In this document: piece after piece, positions 44,650-52,763 of the stretch
How the letters are laid out: each line of letters begins with the position of its first letter
Position numbering within the stretch: the first letter of the stretch is position 1
Source: Phytohabitans houttuyneae
GTDB lineage: Bacteria; Actinomycetota; Actinomycetes; Mycobacteriales; Micromonosporaceae
Assembly (NCBI RefSeq): GCF_011764425.1
Contig: NZ_BLPF01000001.1
Coordinates: 4,145,001-4,209,000, forward strand
Direction of reading: 5' to 3'
Length of the DNA stretch: 64,000 nt
Notes under the pieces: generated by a model
Told to the model about the DNA's origin: nothing
What the model saw: only the letters and a program-made list of their open reading frames with translations
Database searches by the model: none
Made by a program: the position numbers and the translations under genes

Positions 44650-45676
44650 GCGCCGCGACGCCGGCCGAGCGGCCCGACCTACGCGTGGTCGAGCCGGGCG
44701 AACAGCCGGACGTGCTGTCCCCGGTCCGCCGAGAGACCGGCCGTCTGCGCACCGCATGGACAGCCGCCGACCTGATGGGCATGGACTTCCCCCGCCACGG
44801 TGGGCCGTACCCGGCATCATCTGCGAGGGCGTCAACCTGCTAGCCGGACCGCCGAAGGTCGGCAAGTCCTGGCTGTCCCTCGCGCTCGGCCTCGCCGTCG
44901 CGGCCGGAGGTCAGGCGTTCGGCGCCATCGACGTGCAAGCCGGGCCGGTGCTCTACCTCGCGCTGGAAGACACGCCGCGCCGGCTACAGAGCCGGATCGG
45001 CAAGGTCCTCGCTGGGCAACCCGCGCCGGCCGCGCTGACGCTCGCGACCTCGTGCCCGCCGCTACCGCAGGGTGGCGACGAAGCGATCGCGACCTGGTTG
45101 GACCGCAACCGCGACGCGCGCATGGTCATCATCGACGTGTTCGCCAAGATGCGCGGCGCCTCAGCGCCGGGCATGTCCGCCTACGACGCCGACTACGCCG
45201 CCGTAGGCCGAATCAAGAAGGTCGCCGACGCCTACGGGATCGCGGTCCTGATGGTCCACCACGTACGAAAAGCAGGCAGTGAGGACTTCCTAGAGGCCGT
45301 GTCCGGCACCAACGGCATCGCGGGTGCCGCCGACGCCACGCTGGTACTCAAACGGCCACGCGGGCAAGCCGATGGCGTGCTACACGTGACCGGCCGCGAC
45401 GTGGACGAATCCGAGTACCCGCTGGCGTTCGACGCGCACGCCGGAGCATGGCTCATGCTCGACGGCCCAGCCACCGACCACGAGCTAGGCGACACCCGAT
45501 CGGCGATCATCCGTCACCTGCGCGCCAACCCGGCCAGCGCACCGAAGGTCATCGCCGAGGCGACCGGCCTAAACCCGGCCACCGTCCGGCAGACCTGCAC
45601 GAGGATGCTCGCCGACGCGCAGGTCACCTGCGACGCCGCCGGACGCTACTCGCTGCCCGGCGGGGACCTGTCCTGA
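44646..45676 (+). CDS. RepA/RadA-like AAA ATPase (helicase; apparent frameshift)
   Basis: About 343 aa after repair. It starts ATG 44646, overlapping the Prim-Pol stop. Walker A is LLAGPPKVGKSWLSLALG near residue 70, Walker B ARMVIIDVFAKMRG, followed by VLMVHHVRKAGSEDFLEAVS (sensor) and a C-terminal winged helix (VIAEATGLNPATVRQTCTRM). This is the AAA_25/RepA hexameric helicase type seen beside Prim-Pol. One C must be added to the run at 44789-44793 to give DFPPPRWAVPGIICEGVNLL. The stop directly abuts the 84-bp repeat at 45677. Confidence 0.85.
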
Positions 45677-45760
45677 GTGTCACCCGTGTCACCCGTGTCA
45701 CTCAACCGCCTCTGACCTGCGGAAACGCTTCTGATCATGAGTGACAGCAGAGTGACAAGA
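45677..45760 (+). repeat. 84-bp inverted repeat, right copy, with GTGTCAC iterons
   Basis: Inverse of 36114-36197. It begins with three GTGTCAC units at 9-bp period (45677, 45686, 45695), then the shared core CTCTGACCTGCGGAAACGC. It starts one base after the helicase stop. The following 228 bp to the xis start show no convincing gene. Confidence 0.85.
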
Positions 45761-45988
45761 TCAGGCAGACATACTGTTACATAAGCCTCTGAGAGGCTCT
45801 GAGCGGACTAGACGGTACCCATCACACCGGACCATCACAGATCTTGGCTCTACGTGGCTCTGAGCGCGCCGTTCTACGGCCCGTTGAGCGTCCGCACCCC
45901 GCATCCACTCCCGACGCTGCGTGCCGCCCGATGGGCGCCTACAAGGCGTCTCAGGCGGCACGCGGCGCGACCGGAAGGAGCCTCCCGA

Positions 45989-46231
45989 GTGAGCGCGAAG
46001 TCGTTGGCGCCTCTGCCGGACGAAATGCTGACGATCGAAGAAGCGGCGGCGCGAATCAAGATGAGCGCCCGCTACGTGCGCCGGCTCATCGCCGAGCGTC
46101 GCATTCCCTTTCACCGGCTCGGCCGGTCTGTACGCATCCACCCAGCCGACCTGGCGTCGTTCGTTCACGCCGGTCGCGTCGAGCCGATCAACCCGGGAAC
46201 CGTGTGGAACGAGTTTAGGAGGGTCGCCTAG
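45989..46231 (+). CDS. xis: Excisionase / MerR-like helix-turn-helix protein
   Basis: 80 aa from GTG 45989, chosen because GGAAGGAG lies 8 nt upstream. MLTIEEAAARIKMSARYVRR, LIAERRIPFHRLGRSVRIHPADL is the excisionase-type winged helix (helix_turn_helix_17). It directs the integrase to excise. The stop overlaps the integrase start by 1 nt (TAGTG), the usual AICE xis-int arrangement. Confidence 0.88.
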   Translation: MSAKSLAPLPDEMLTIEEAAARIKMSARYVRRLIAERRIPFHRLGRSVRIHPADLASFVHAGRVEPINPGTVWNEFRRVA

Positions 46232-47436
46232 TGGCGAACAAGGGAGGGCACCGGCGGTTCGGCAACATGCGCCGGTTGCCGTCCGGCCGGTACCAGGTCC
46301 GCTACCCCGGACCGGACGGACTGCCGCGCACAGCGCCAGAGACGTTTGCGCGCAAAGGAGAGGCCGAACGGTATCTGTCCATCGTGGAGGCTCAGCTAGC
46401 GCGCCACGAGTGGGTCGATCCGGATCGGGCGAAGATCCGGCTACAGGACTACGCGGAGCGCTGGATCTCGCACCGTCCGAACCTCCGGCCGCGTACGGTC
46501 GCGCTGTACACGTGGCTACTGGGCAGGTACGTAACTCCGTACCTCGGCGGCGTGCCGCTCGGCCGGCTCGACACGCCGATGGTGCGCGAGTGGCGGGCAA
46601 CCCTGCTGGGAAACGGCGTATCGGCCACGATGACCGCCAAGGCGTACCGCCTGCTTCGCGCGGTGCTCATGACCGCCGTGAACGAGGATGAGCTAATCCG
46701 CAAGAACCCATGTCGCATACCGGGCGCTGACCAGGAAAAGGCGTCGGAGAGGCCGGTACTGAACATGGCTCAGGTCTTCGCGCTCGCCGATCAGGTAGGC
46801 GAGCGGTACCGGGCGCTGATCCTGGTAGCCACTTTCGGGTGTCTGCGGTGGGGCGAGGTCGCCGCGCTGCAACGGCAGGACATCAACGCCAGCACGGGCG
46901 TCAACCGCGTCCGTCAGGCGTTCACGGAGCTGCGCGGGGTTGGCATGGTGCTCGGCCCGCCCAAGTCGCGGGCCGGTCGCCGCGCGGTGTCCGTGCCGGC
47001 CGCGATCCTGCCCGTGCTCCGCGCCCACCTCGGCCGATGTGTCGGCGAAGGGCCGGACGCGCTGGTGTTCACCGGGCCGAACGGCGCGGCGATCCGGCGC
47101 GGCAACTTCAACAAGCTCACGAAGTGGTCAGCCGCCGTGGCCGCGATCGGCGCGGCCGGCCTGCACTTTCACGACCTCCGACACACGGGCAACACGCTCG
47201 CCGCGCGGACCGGCGCCAGCACGAAGGAGCTGATGGCGCGCATGGGTCACGACTCGGCACAGGCCGCGCTGATCTACCAGCACGCCACGGCCGAGGCCGA
47301 TCGGGCGATCGCCGAGGCGGTCAACGACGCCGTCAAGGCAGAACAGCGGCGGGGCAAGAAGGCGCCCAAGCGCGAGCGGAAGCGGCGCGGCGACCCTGAC
47401 GACGGAGCGGCCGGGATGCTCGCCAAGGTGAGCTAA
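46231..47436 (+). CDS. int: Tyrosine site-specific integrase
   Basis: 401 aa. The N-terminal arm-binding domain (MRRLPSGRYQVRYPGPDGLP) is followed by the core-binding domain at about 68-160 (RLQDYAERWISHRPNLRPRT). The catalytic domain has Arg in FGCLRWGEVAAL, HDLRHTGNTLA (His-x-x-Arg), GHDSAQAALIYQH (His, then Tyr nucleophile). All catalytic residues are present. The gene ends 90 bp before attR. It recombines attP with the tRNA-Gly attB. Confidence 0.95.
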   Translation: MANKGGHRRFGNMRRLPSGRYQVRYPGPDGLPRTAPETFARKGEAERYLSIVEAQLARHEWVDPDRAKIRLQDYAERWISHRPNLRPRTVALYTWLLGRYVTPYLGGVPLGRLDTPMVREWRATLLGNGVSATMTAKAYRLLRAVLMTAVNEDELIRKNPCRIPGADQEKASERPVLNMAQVFALADQVGERYRALILVATFGCLRWGEVAALQRQDINASTGVNRVRQAFTELRGVGMVLGPPKSRAGRRAVSVPAAILPVLRAHLGRCVGEGPDALVFTGPNGAAIRRGNFNKLTKWSAAVAAIGAAGLHFHDLRHTGNTLAARTGASTKELMARMGHDSAQAALIYQHATAEADRAIAEAVNDAVKAEQRRGKKAPKRERKRRGDPDDGAAGMLAKVS

Positions 47437-47454
47437 TGGCACGTGAATGGCACG
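47436..47454. promoter_or_regulatory. Candidate integrase arm sites, right
   Basis: ATGGCACG at 47436-47443 and 47447-47454, 11 bp apart, 73 bp from the attR core and just after the int stop. Same pair as at 34876-34894. Confidence 0.5.
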
Positions 47455-47485
47455 CGGGCCGATAGGCGCCGCAAAAGAGATCGAA

Positions 47486-47519
47486 AGCCCTGGTTGGGAC
47501 ATGCGTCCTGACCAGGGCT
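47486..47519. terminator. Terminator between int and tRNA-Gly
   Basis: A 9-bp perfect stem (AGCCCTGGT / ACCAGGGCT) with a 16-nt loop. It can end both int and the leftward tRNA transcript. Confidence 0.7.
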
Positions 47520-47526
47520 GGATCAC

Positions 47527-47570
47527 TGGAGCGGGTGACGAGAATCGAACTCGCACTGTCAGCTTGGGAA
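47527..47570. repeat. attR (44-bp core inside tRNA-Gly)
   Basis: Identical to 34746-34789. It spans the tRNA 3' half from the anticodon loop onward, so integration leaves a complete tRNA gene here. Confidence 0.93.
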
Positions 47571-47600
47571 GCTGATGTTCTGCCATTGAACTACACCCGC
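47530..47600 (-). tRNA. tRNA-Gly(CCC)
   Basis: 71 nt. Acceptor arms GCGGGTG / CACCCGC, anticodon stem TCAGC / GCTGA around the loop TTCCCAA (anticodon CCC), T arm GCGAG-TTCGATT-CTCGT. CCA is not encoded. It is the insertion site of the AICE; the 3' half is now supplied by the element. The 167 bp from here to 47767 hold no other gene. Confidence 0.95.
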
Positions 47601-47767
47601 AAGCGGAGACCACTGTACCTGGTCCTGCCTTCGTCACGCACGCACCTTCACCAGCGCGGCTCTAAGCCGCCCAAAGGTGTGCCAATCCGCACGTAACTAT
47701 TTTCAAGAACATCAATGCGATGTAGCCTCCGCTGCAAGCAGATTGGGCAACCTGGGGAGGGTTTGCG

Positions 47768-48694
47768 ATGCGGGCTTGGCGGGCGCTCGTCGCCGTCGTC
47801 GCCGCGATGGCGGCCGTCGGCACACCGCCGCCAGCGGGTGCCACCAGCGCCGCCTGCGTCGACACAGCCGCAACGCCAGGCACCACGCAGCCCGCCGCAC
47901 GAGCACGACCAGGCGCCGGCGCCCAGCACGACCCCAACCACCTCACGGCAGAGCAGGTCAGGCAGCTTCAACTCCTCACCGAACAAGCTCTCGCCGCCCG
48001 AGGCCTCGCCGGCCAGCCCCGGACCACGGCGACCGTCACCGTCCCCGTTGTCGTACACGTCGTCGCTCGCGACGCCTCACGAGAAGGCGGCAACATCCCC
48101 GACGCCATGGTCACCGCGCAGATCGACGTGCTCAACCAGGCCTACGCGGCGGCGACCCAGTTCGCCTTCGAGCTGGTGCGGATCGACCGGGTCACCAACG
48201 CCAGCTGGTACCCCATCGTCTATGAATCCGCCGCCGAGCTTGCCATGAAGACCCAGCTGCGCGTCGGTGGCATGGAGACGCTCAACCTCTACCTCGGCGA
48301 CCTCAGCGACGCCCTCCTCGGCTGGGCGACCTACCCCCAGCCGGCCCTCGACCCCAGCGACGGCGTCGTCATCCACAGCGAGTCGCTGCCGGGCGGGACG
48401 TCGCTTCCCTACAACGAGGGCGACACGGCGGTGCACGAGGTCGGGCACTGGCTCAACCTCTTCCACACCTTCCAGAACGGGTGCACCGAAGAAGGCGACC
48501 TCGTCGACGACACGCCCGCGGAGGCATCGCAGGCGCGTGGCTGCCCCGAAGGTCGCGACACGTGCACGGCGGATCCGGGTGAGGACCCGATCCACAACTA
48601 CATGGACTACAGCACGGACGCCTGCATGATCGAATTCACGCCGGGGCAGGCAGCTCGCATGCTGAGCGGCTGGGACGCCTTTCGGGCGACCTAG
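47768..48694 (+). CDS. Secreted M43-family (pappalysin-like) zinc metalloprotease
   Basis: 308 aa. Signal peptide at residues 1-25 ([22 protein letters not shown]). The catalytic zinc motif [17 protein letters not shown] is HExxHxxGxxH, and [11 protein letters not shown] is the Met-turn. A Cys-rich stretch ([29 protein letters not shown]) supplies calcium and disulfide sites typical of cytophagalysin/ulilysin enzymes. It is secreted and probably synthesised as a zymogen with a pro-region at about 30-90. GGGGAGGG precedes the ATG. It overlaps the convergent oxidase-like gene by 59 bp. Confidence 0.9.
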   Translation: MRAWRALVAVVAAMAAVGTPPPAGATSAACVDTAATPGTTQPAARARPGAGAQHDPNHLTAEQVRQLQLLTEQALAARGLAGQPRTTATVTVPVVVHVVARDASREGGNIPDAMVTAQIDVLNQAYAAATQFAFELVRIDRVTNASWYPIVYESAAELAMKTQLRVGGMETLNLYLGDLSDALLGWATYPQPALDPSDGVVIHSESLPGGTSLPYNEGDTAVHEVGHWLNLFHTFQNGCTEEGDLVDDTPAEASQARGCPEGRDTCTADPGEDPIHNYMDYSTDACMIEFTPGQAARMLSGWDAFRAT

Positions 48695-49184
48695 CGGGCT
48701 CCGCGGCGGCCGAGGGGTCGAGCCACACCTGCACGGCGGGGCGGCCAGGAGGCTCGACCGCGAACGGGGTGGCGCCGTTACGACCGTGTCGGGCGAGCAT
48801 GGCGACGTCGACCGTAAATTCGTACAGCTCCCAGTCGACCTGCGGCGCCGCGCGCAGGTGGCCGGCGAGGCGGGCGACCTTGGCGCGGTCGGTGACCACG
48901 GTGGCGCGGCCCGCGAGGTAGGCCTCGTCGTCGCTGTCCTCAGGCGGAAACGAGTGGAGCGCATACCGCCCGTCGCGCTGCAGGTCGCGCCGCTTGGGCG
49001 AGTCGACCACAAAGCAGAACAGCCCCTCATCCGTGATCACCGGCGAGACCGGGTGCACCCGCGGGCCACCGTCGGCGCGAACAGTCGCCAGGTAGCCCAG
49101 ACCCGGACCGTACTGCAGCATGAGGGCGCGGATCGCATCGGCGAGGCGGGGCTCGTCGGCGGAGAAGTCGGACCAGGATGCCAT
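48636..49184 (-). CDS. Pyridoxamine 5'-phosphate oxidase-like flavoprotein
   Basis: 182 aa from ATG 49184 ([20 protein letters not shown]). [20 protein letters not shown] and [23 protein letters not shown] form the split-barrel FMN/F420-binding fold. The C-terminus is Ala/Pro/Arg-rich. The family includes F420-dependent reductases, heme-degrading and pyridoxamine-phosphate oxidases, and the substrate cannot be chosen from sequence. Its 3' end overlaps the metalloprotease gene. Confidence 0.82.
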   Translation of the reverse strand: MASWSDFSADEPRLADAIRALMLQYGPGLGYLATVRADGGPRVHPVSPVITDEGLFCFVVDSPKRRDLQRDGRYALHSFPPEDSDDEAYLAGRATVVTDRAKVARLAGHLRAAPQVDWELYEFTVDVAMLARHGRNGATPFAVEPPGRPAVQVWLDPSAAAEPARSPERRPSRSACELPAPA

Positions 49185-49238
49185 GAACACACTCTATCGA
49201 ACATACGTTCGACACAGGTAGTCCCCTATGGTGTGTTG

Positions 49239-49820
49239 ATGCTGCTCTCCGACCGTGACCTCGTCACCGAGATCAAGGCGGGCAACCTCGCGCTCGATCC
49301 GTTCGAGCCCGCGCTGGTCCAGCCGTCGAGCATCGACGTGCGACTCGACCGGCTCTTCAGGGTGTTCAACAACCACCTGTACACGCACATCGACCCCTCC
49401 GTGCAACAGGACGAACTAACCTCGCAGCTCGAGGTGCCGGACGGCGAGCCGTTCGTGCTGCACCCGGGCGAGTTCGTGCTGGCCTCGACGCTAGAGGTCA
49501 TCTCGCTAGGCGAGCAGCTCGCCGGCCGCCTGGAGGGCAAGTCGAGCCTCGGCCGCCTGGGGCTGCTCACGCACTCGACGGCCGGCTTCATCGACCCAGG
49601 CTTCAGCGGCCACGTGACACTTGAGCTGTCCAATGTGGCCAACCTGCCGATCACGCTCTGGCCAGGCATGAAGATCGGCCAGCTCTGCATCTTCCGGCTC
49701 TCCTCGCCGGCCGAGCACCCCTACGGCTCGACCGTCTACGGCTCCCGCTACCAGGGCCAACGCGGCCCCACCCCGAGCCGCGCCTGGAAAAACTGGCGCA
49801 CCTGGCCCACGAGCCGATAA
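49239..49820 (+). CDS. dcd: dCTP deaminase
   Basis: 193 aa, the normal Dcd length. Motifs: [45 protein letters not shown]-type ([13 protein letters not shown]) with the catalytic Glu following in the region [14 protein letters not shown], and [12 protein letters not shown]. It deaminates dCTP; actinobacterial enzymes are often bifunctional, giving dUMP directly. Whether that holds here cannot be read. Start ATG 49239. An AT-rich promoter lies in the 54 bp shared with the divergent flavoprotein. Confidence 0.95.
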   Translation: MLLSDRDLVTEIKAGNLALDPFEPALVQPSSIDVRLDRLFRVFNNHLYTHIDPSVQQDELTSQLEVPDGEPFVLHPGEFVLASTLEVISLGEQLAGRLEGKSSLGRLGLLTHSTAGFIDPGFSGHVTLELSNVANLPITLWPGMKIGQLCIFRLSSPAEHPYGSTVYGSRYQGQRGPTPSRAWKNWRTWPTSR

Positions 49821-49831
49821 AAGCCCGAAGT

Positions 49832-49950
49832 TTGCCCCCGTCCGCGCCAGCTGCGGACCGCATGCTCCCGCGGGCACCGCTCCGGCCGGCGACGAGCTGG
49901 CGCTCGTCGAATTCCCCGGCCTCCGCTTCCGGGCCCGCGCGACAAGCCCA
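49832..49950 (-). repeat. Dispersed structured repeat, copy 1
   Basis: About 119 bp similar in direct orientation to 54736-54855. It contains a long hairpin with inner stem CGACGAGC / GCTCGTCG and outer GGCC pairs, just after the dcd stop. In copy 2 the inner stem is CGGCGAGC / GCTCGCCG, so the pairing is conserved by paired changes. Confidence 0.65.
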
Positions 49951-50039
49951 CCCGCGCCGGTGGCACGACGCGCCCGCGGCGCGCAGGTCTCCCGGTGCAA
50001 TCAGCACGACCACCACGTAGCCCAGCGCGGTGCTACGCC

Positions 50040-50830
50040 GAATCAGGCGCAACATCGTCATCGCCACGCCGGCGCCAGAGTGCGGTCAGGTCGGCCGGCG
50101 GTGCGCAGCCGGAGACCGCACGAGTTGCCCAAGGGTGGCGCACGCCGCGCGTGGCCAACGCCGCACAGGCCCTTGTCGTCGATCTCGCAGCCCGGCGCCG
50201 GTGTTGCCAGCAACTCGATTCCGGATCCCGCTGCCAGCCCACCGGTTGGGGCGGCGTGCAGCCCGCTCCGGGCAGGCCTGGCCCAGCCGGCCCGTCGCGG
50301 TCAGCGTGACCAAACGTGGAGCCCTTTAGATGCCCAACCCCGGAACCGTGAGGCTGGCCCCGCCGGGCGATGGCGGGTCGGATCCCTGGCCGCGGACGGC
50401 CGTGCGGTGATGGTCGTGGTCATAGACGCGGTCGCCGTAGAGCAGGGCGGGACAACGACGCGGACGACCACGACGACCGGATACTGGTGGCACCCGCGTC
50501 GATCAGCGGCAACAGCTGAGTGATGTCATTGCGGTTGCCGCCGGTCAGGGCGGCGGCCAGCGATATACCGGCGCCCTCGGTGAACACATGGTGCTTGGAG
50601 CCCGCTCCGGCACGGTCGACCAGTCAGCTTGCCGGCGCTGTTCAACTCGGCCAGCAACAGCTCATGCAGGCGTTGCCACACCCCGGCCGGCCCCGATCCG
50701 AAACCAAGCTGCTGGGCAGGAACGCCCACTGAATACCGGTGCGCAGCACGAACAAGATCCCGCACAACACCCTCCTGTCCGGCAGCCGACGCCGCGGCAC
50801 GCGACGATCCGCGGGCCATTTTGGCCAGCG
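50040..50830 (-). pseudogene. Decayed IS5-family transposase
   Basis: On the minus strand, broken pieces of an IS5-type transposase are visible in several frames. Around 50700-50830 the N-terminal part reads GILFVLRTGIQWAFLP, then QQLGFGSG followed directly by GVWQRLHELLLAELNSAGKL; about 15 usual residues are missing between them. At 50330-50470 there is a later part (ALLYGDRVYDHDHHRTAVRG, IRPAIARRGQPHGSG) with the DRxYD motif. Stops and frame changes exclude function. The region 49950-51150 otherwise shows no intact gene. Confidence 0.65.
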
Positions 50831-51151
50831 AAGCCGCGGTGGGGAACCGGTCCTGGCAGTCACCGACCTCAGGCAGCAGCCGACCGCCGCGCGAAGCAAG
50901 CCTGCACGGGCCGGCCTAGTGAAGATCGGTGCGTCCCGAACTTGCTGTTGCAGGGCATCGGCCTGCTCGGGCTCAGCGTCCAGCGCGTCATGGGTGGCGA
51001 AGGCCGCGATTGGCGCCCGGGAGCTTGCAGTTTGCCAACTCGGACAACGACCCAACCGGCCTCGTCGGGGGCCAAGCAGCCAGCCAACGCCGGCGATCAC
51101 GAACAGGCCCCAGCAGTCGACACCCACGAGCTGGGACGAACGGACAAGAGA

Positions 51152-51184
51152 ACGCCCTCCCAGCCCGGGTGGATGGGAGGGCGT
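51152..51184. terminator. Strong terminator downstream of the NlpC/P60 gene
   Basis: An 11-bp stem (ACGCCCTCCCA / TGGGAGGGCGT) with an 11-nt loop, flanked by AGAGA and CTCTTTT that extend pairing and give a T-run on the plus strand. It lies 75 bp after the stop of the minus-strand hydrolase gene and probably acts in both directions. The 320 bp between the IS remnant and this hairpin hold nothing recognisable. Confidence 0.8.
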
Positions 51185-51258
51185 CTCTTTTACTGGCCGG
51201 TGCGGGTGCGTGACGGGGGAACACGCAGCAGGCGCGGCCACGGGGGTGGGTAACGCTT

Positions 51259-52230
51259 TTATCCGGGGCGGCCGTAGCTGTGGATGGGCGCGGCGTTGAT
51301 CGTGCGCATCCGGATCGGCACGCCTGGTTTGGACGCGTCGACGATGTAGCCGCCACCGACGTAGATGCCGACGTGGTGCAGGTCGCTGTAGTAGAAGACG
51401 AGGTCGCCGACCTTGAGGTTGCTCCGGCTGACCGACGGGACCTGGCCGCGCTGGCGAGCCGCGTTGTGGGGCAGGCTTGTGCCGGCGGCGGCCCACGCCT
51501 TCATGGTCAGGCCCGAGCAGTCGTACGTGTTGGGGCCCTCGTTGCCGAAGACGTAACCCTTGCCGATCTGGGCGCAGGCAAACTTGGCCGCCTTCGTGCC
51601 GGCGCTGCCGTCGTACTGCACGGGGCAGGGAGCCGGCCGGAGCTCGCCGATGCCGCCACCCGACCCGTACGCGTCCAGGCGCATCTTTTCGAGCTTGGCG
51701 ATCTCGACGTCGATCTGCTTCTTCTTCGCCGCCAGCTGCGCCTCTTCTTCGGTGAGCTGGCCGACGAGCTGGTCGAGCGGCTCCTTCTGCGCCACGTACC
51801 GCGCGCGGAGGTCGACGACCGCCGAAATGTCCTTCTGCGAACGGCGGGCGAAGACTTCGAGCATCTCGAGCTGGTTGGTGAAGGTCGAGGGCGACCCTGT
51901 CGTCAACATCGCGTTGAGCGCCGAGAAGTTGCCGCCCTTGTACTGCTCGGCTGCGTACTCTCCCACCTTCGCCATGGCGAGGTCGATCTGCAGCTGCAGC
52001 GGCGCGATCTTCTTGGCGAGCGCGTCAGCCTTCTTGCGCTTCGCCTGGAGGTCGAGCCGGGTCGCGTTGTGCTTTTCCGCCAGCGGCTCCAGCTTGACCC
52101 AGGCCGCGTCGATCTGCTTCTCGATCTCGGCGGGTGTGGGCTGGGCGCGTGCCACGGTGCCGGTGGAGAGCACGGTCGCGACAGCGACAAGAGCGGTGAT
52201 TACGGTGCGACGCGCGGCATAGCGTGCCAC
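51259..52230 (-). CDS. Secreted NlpC/P60 peptidoglycan hydrolase (RipC-like)
   Basis: 323 aa, GTG start. Signal peptide at 1-28 (TVITALVAVATVLSTGTVARA). A coiled-coil stalk runs over residues 35-185 (IEKQIDAAWVKLEPLAEKHN, EEEAQLAAKKKQIDVEIAKL). The NlpC/P60 domain at 210-323 has the catalytic Cys in NTYDCSGLTMKAWAAAG, the His in DLHHVGIYVGGGYIVDA and the third residue near APIHSYGRPG. It cleaves stem peptides during cell separation; the coiled coil likely contacts FtsEX-type regulators. The leader carries a ydaO-type riboswitch, so expression should respond to cyclic di-AMP. Confidence 0.93.
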   Translation of the reverse strand: MARYAARRTVITALVAVATVLSTGTVARAQPTPAEIEKQIDAAWVKLEPLAEKHNATRLDLQAKRKKADALAKKIAPLQLQIDLAMAKVGEYAAEQYKGGNFSALNAMLTTGSPSTFTNQLEMLEVFARRSQKDISAVVDLRARYVAQKEPLDQLVGQLTEEEAQLAAKKKQIDVEIAKLEKMRLDAYGSGGGIGELRPAPCPVQYDGSAGTKAAKFACAQIGKGYVFGNEGPNTYDCSGLTMKAWAAAGTSLPHNAARQRGQVPSVSRSNLKVGDLVFYYSDLHHVGIYVGGGYIVDASKPGVPIRMRTINAAPIHSYGRPG

Positions 52231-52249
52231 CGGAGCCGTTACTCCTTCT

Positions 52250-52425
52250 CCCTGGCCGCCTACCGGGTTAGCTGACGGGTTCGGGCGGGAGAGCGCGCCC
52301 TACCGCTTTCGCGGATTCACCCCGAAGTGCTTGGGTCCCCGGCTCGTTTCTTTCTCGACTCGGCGGGCTGAGCCGTGGTCTCCCAGGCTGGGAGGCCGAC
52401 CGCCGGCTCAACGATCCCCAAGGGT
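52250..52425 (-). promoter_or_regulatory. ydaO/yuaA-type c-di-AMP riboswitch
   Basis: On the minus strand the leader of the hydrolase shows the conserved segments GGGTGAATCCGC, GGGGACCCAAGC and CCGAACCCGTCAGCTAACC followed by GGTAGGCGGCC, in the order and spacing of the ydaO class, with pairing GGCTCAGCC-type arms at the 5' side. In actinobacteria this class commonly precedes cell-wall hydrolases, as here. Exact borders are approximate. Confidence 0.85.
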
Positions 52426-52763
52426 AGGAGTGGCCCAATCACCCGCGCAAGCGCTGTGGAAAACCCTCTCGGTGCGTATATGAGCCGGTAGCGGCGCGTG
52501 TATCGAAACGTTCTCGGTGAATGGTAATTAGCGCGGAATTCACAGTGGACACAAGAAGTAGCGCGGTGACTCCGAGGCGTGTACCGGCGCGTCGTGTGCA
52601 TAAAGCGTGACATTGCTCGATTGTGGAGTTTCGTGGCAAGGCGGACAAAGCGGCGAGCGAGACCGAGTGAAGCTTTTTTACGAGCGCGCTACATCTGGCG
52701 GAATCTATTGACGAAGACGGCTGGCGACAGCCAGGGTGACCCCATCCCCGAACGGAGGTTCTG
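52426..52763. other. Promoter region between riboswitch and amidase gene
   Basis: 338 bp, AT-richer than the surroundings, with no convincing gene. It should hold the promoters of the riboswitch transcript (leftward) and the amidase (rightward). CGGAGGTTCTG is the amidase ribosome site. No operator-like palindrome was recognised. Confidence 0.4.

Larger units (their letters stand above)
34746..47570. mobile_element. Actinomycete integrative and conjugative element (AICE) in tRNA-Gly
   Basis: 12.8 kb between 44-bp direct repeats that equal the 3' part of the tRNA-Gly(CCC) gene. Integrase and excisionase sit next to attR. The element carries Prim-Pol and a RepA-like ATPase (replication), a TraB/FtsK translocase (conjugative transfer of double-stranded DNA), small Spd-like membrane proteins (mycelial spread), a GntR regulator with its HAD partner, DUF6284, RRQRL-type and DUF2637 proteins. 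This set is that of pSAM2-type AICEs. All modules look intact apart from one homopolymer frameshift in the ATPase, so it may be functional. Confidence 0.92.

Noticed and set aside
50739-51299. Long open frames in the 50-51 kb region
   Set aside because: They have no ribosome sites, no family features and overlap recognisable decayed transposase pieces on the other strand.
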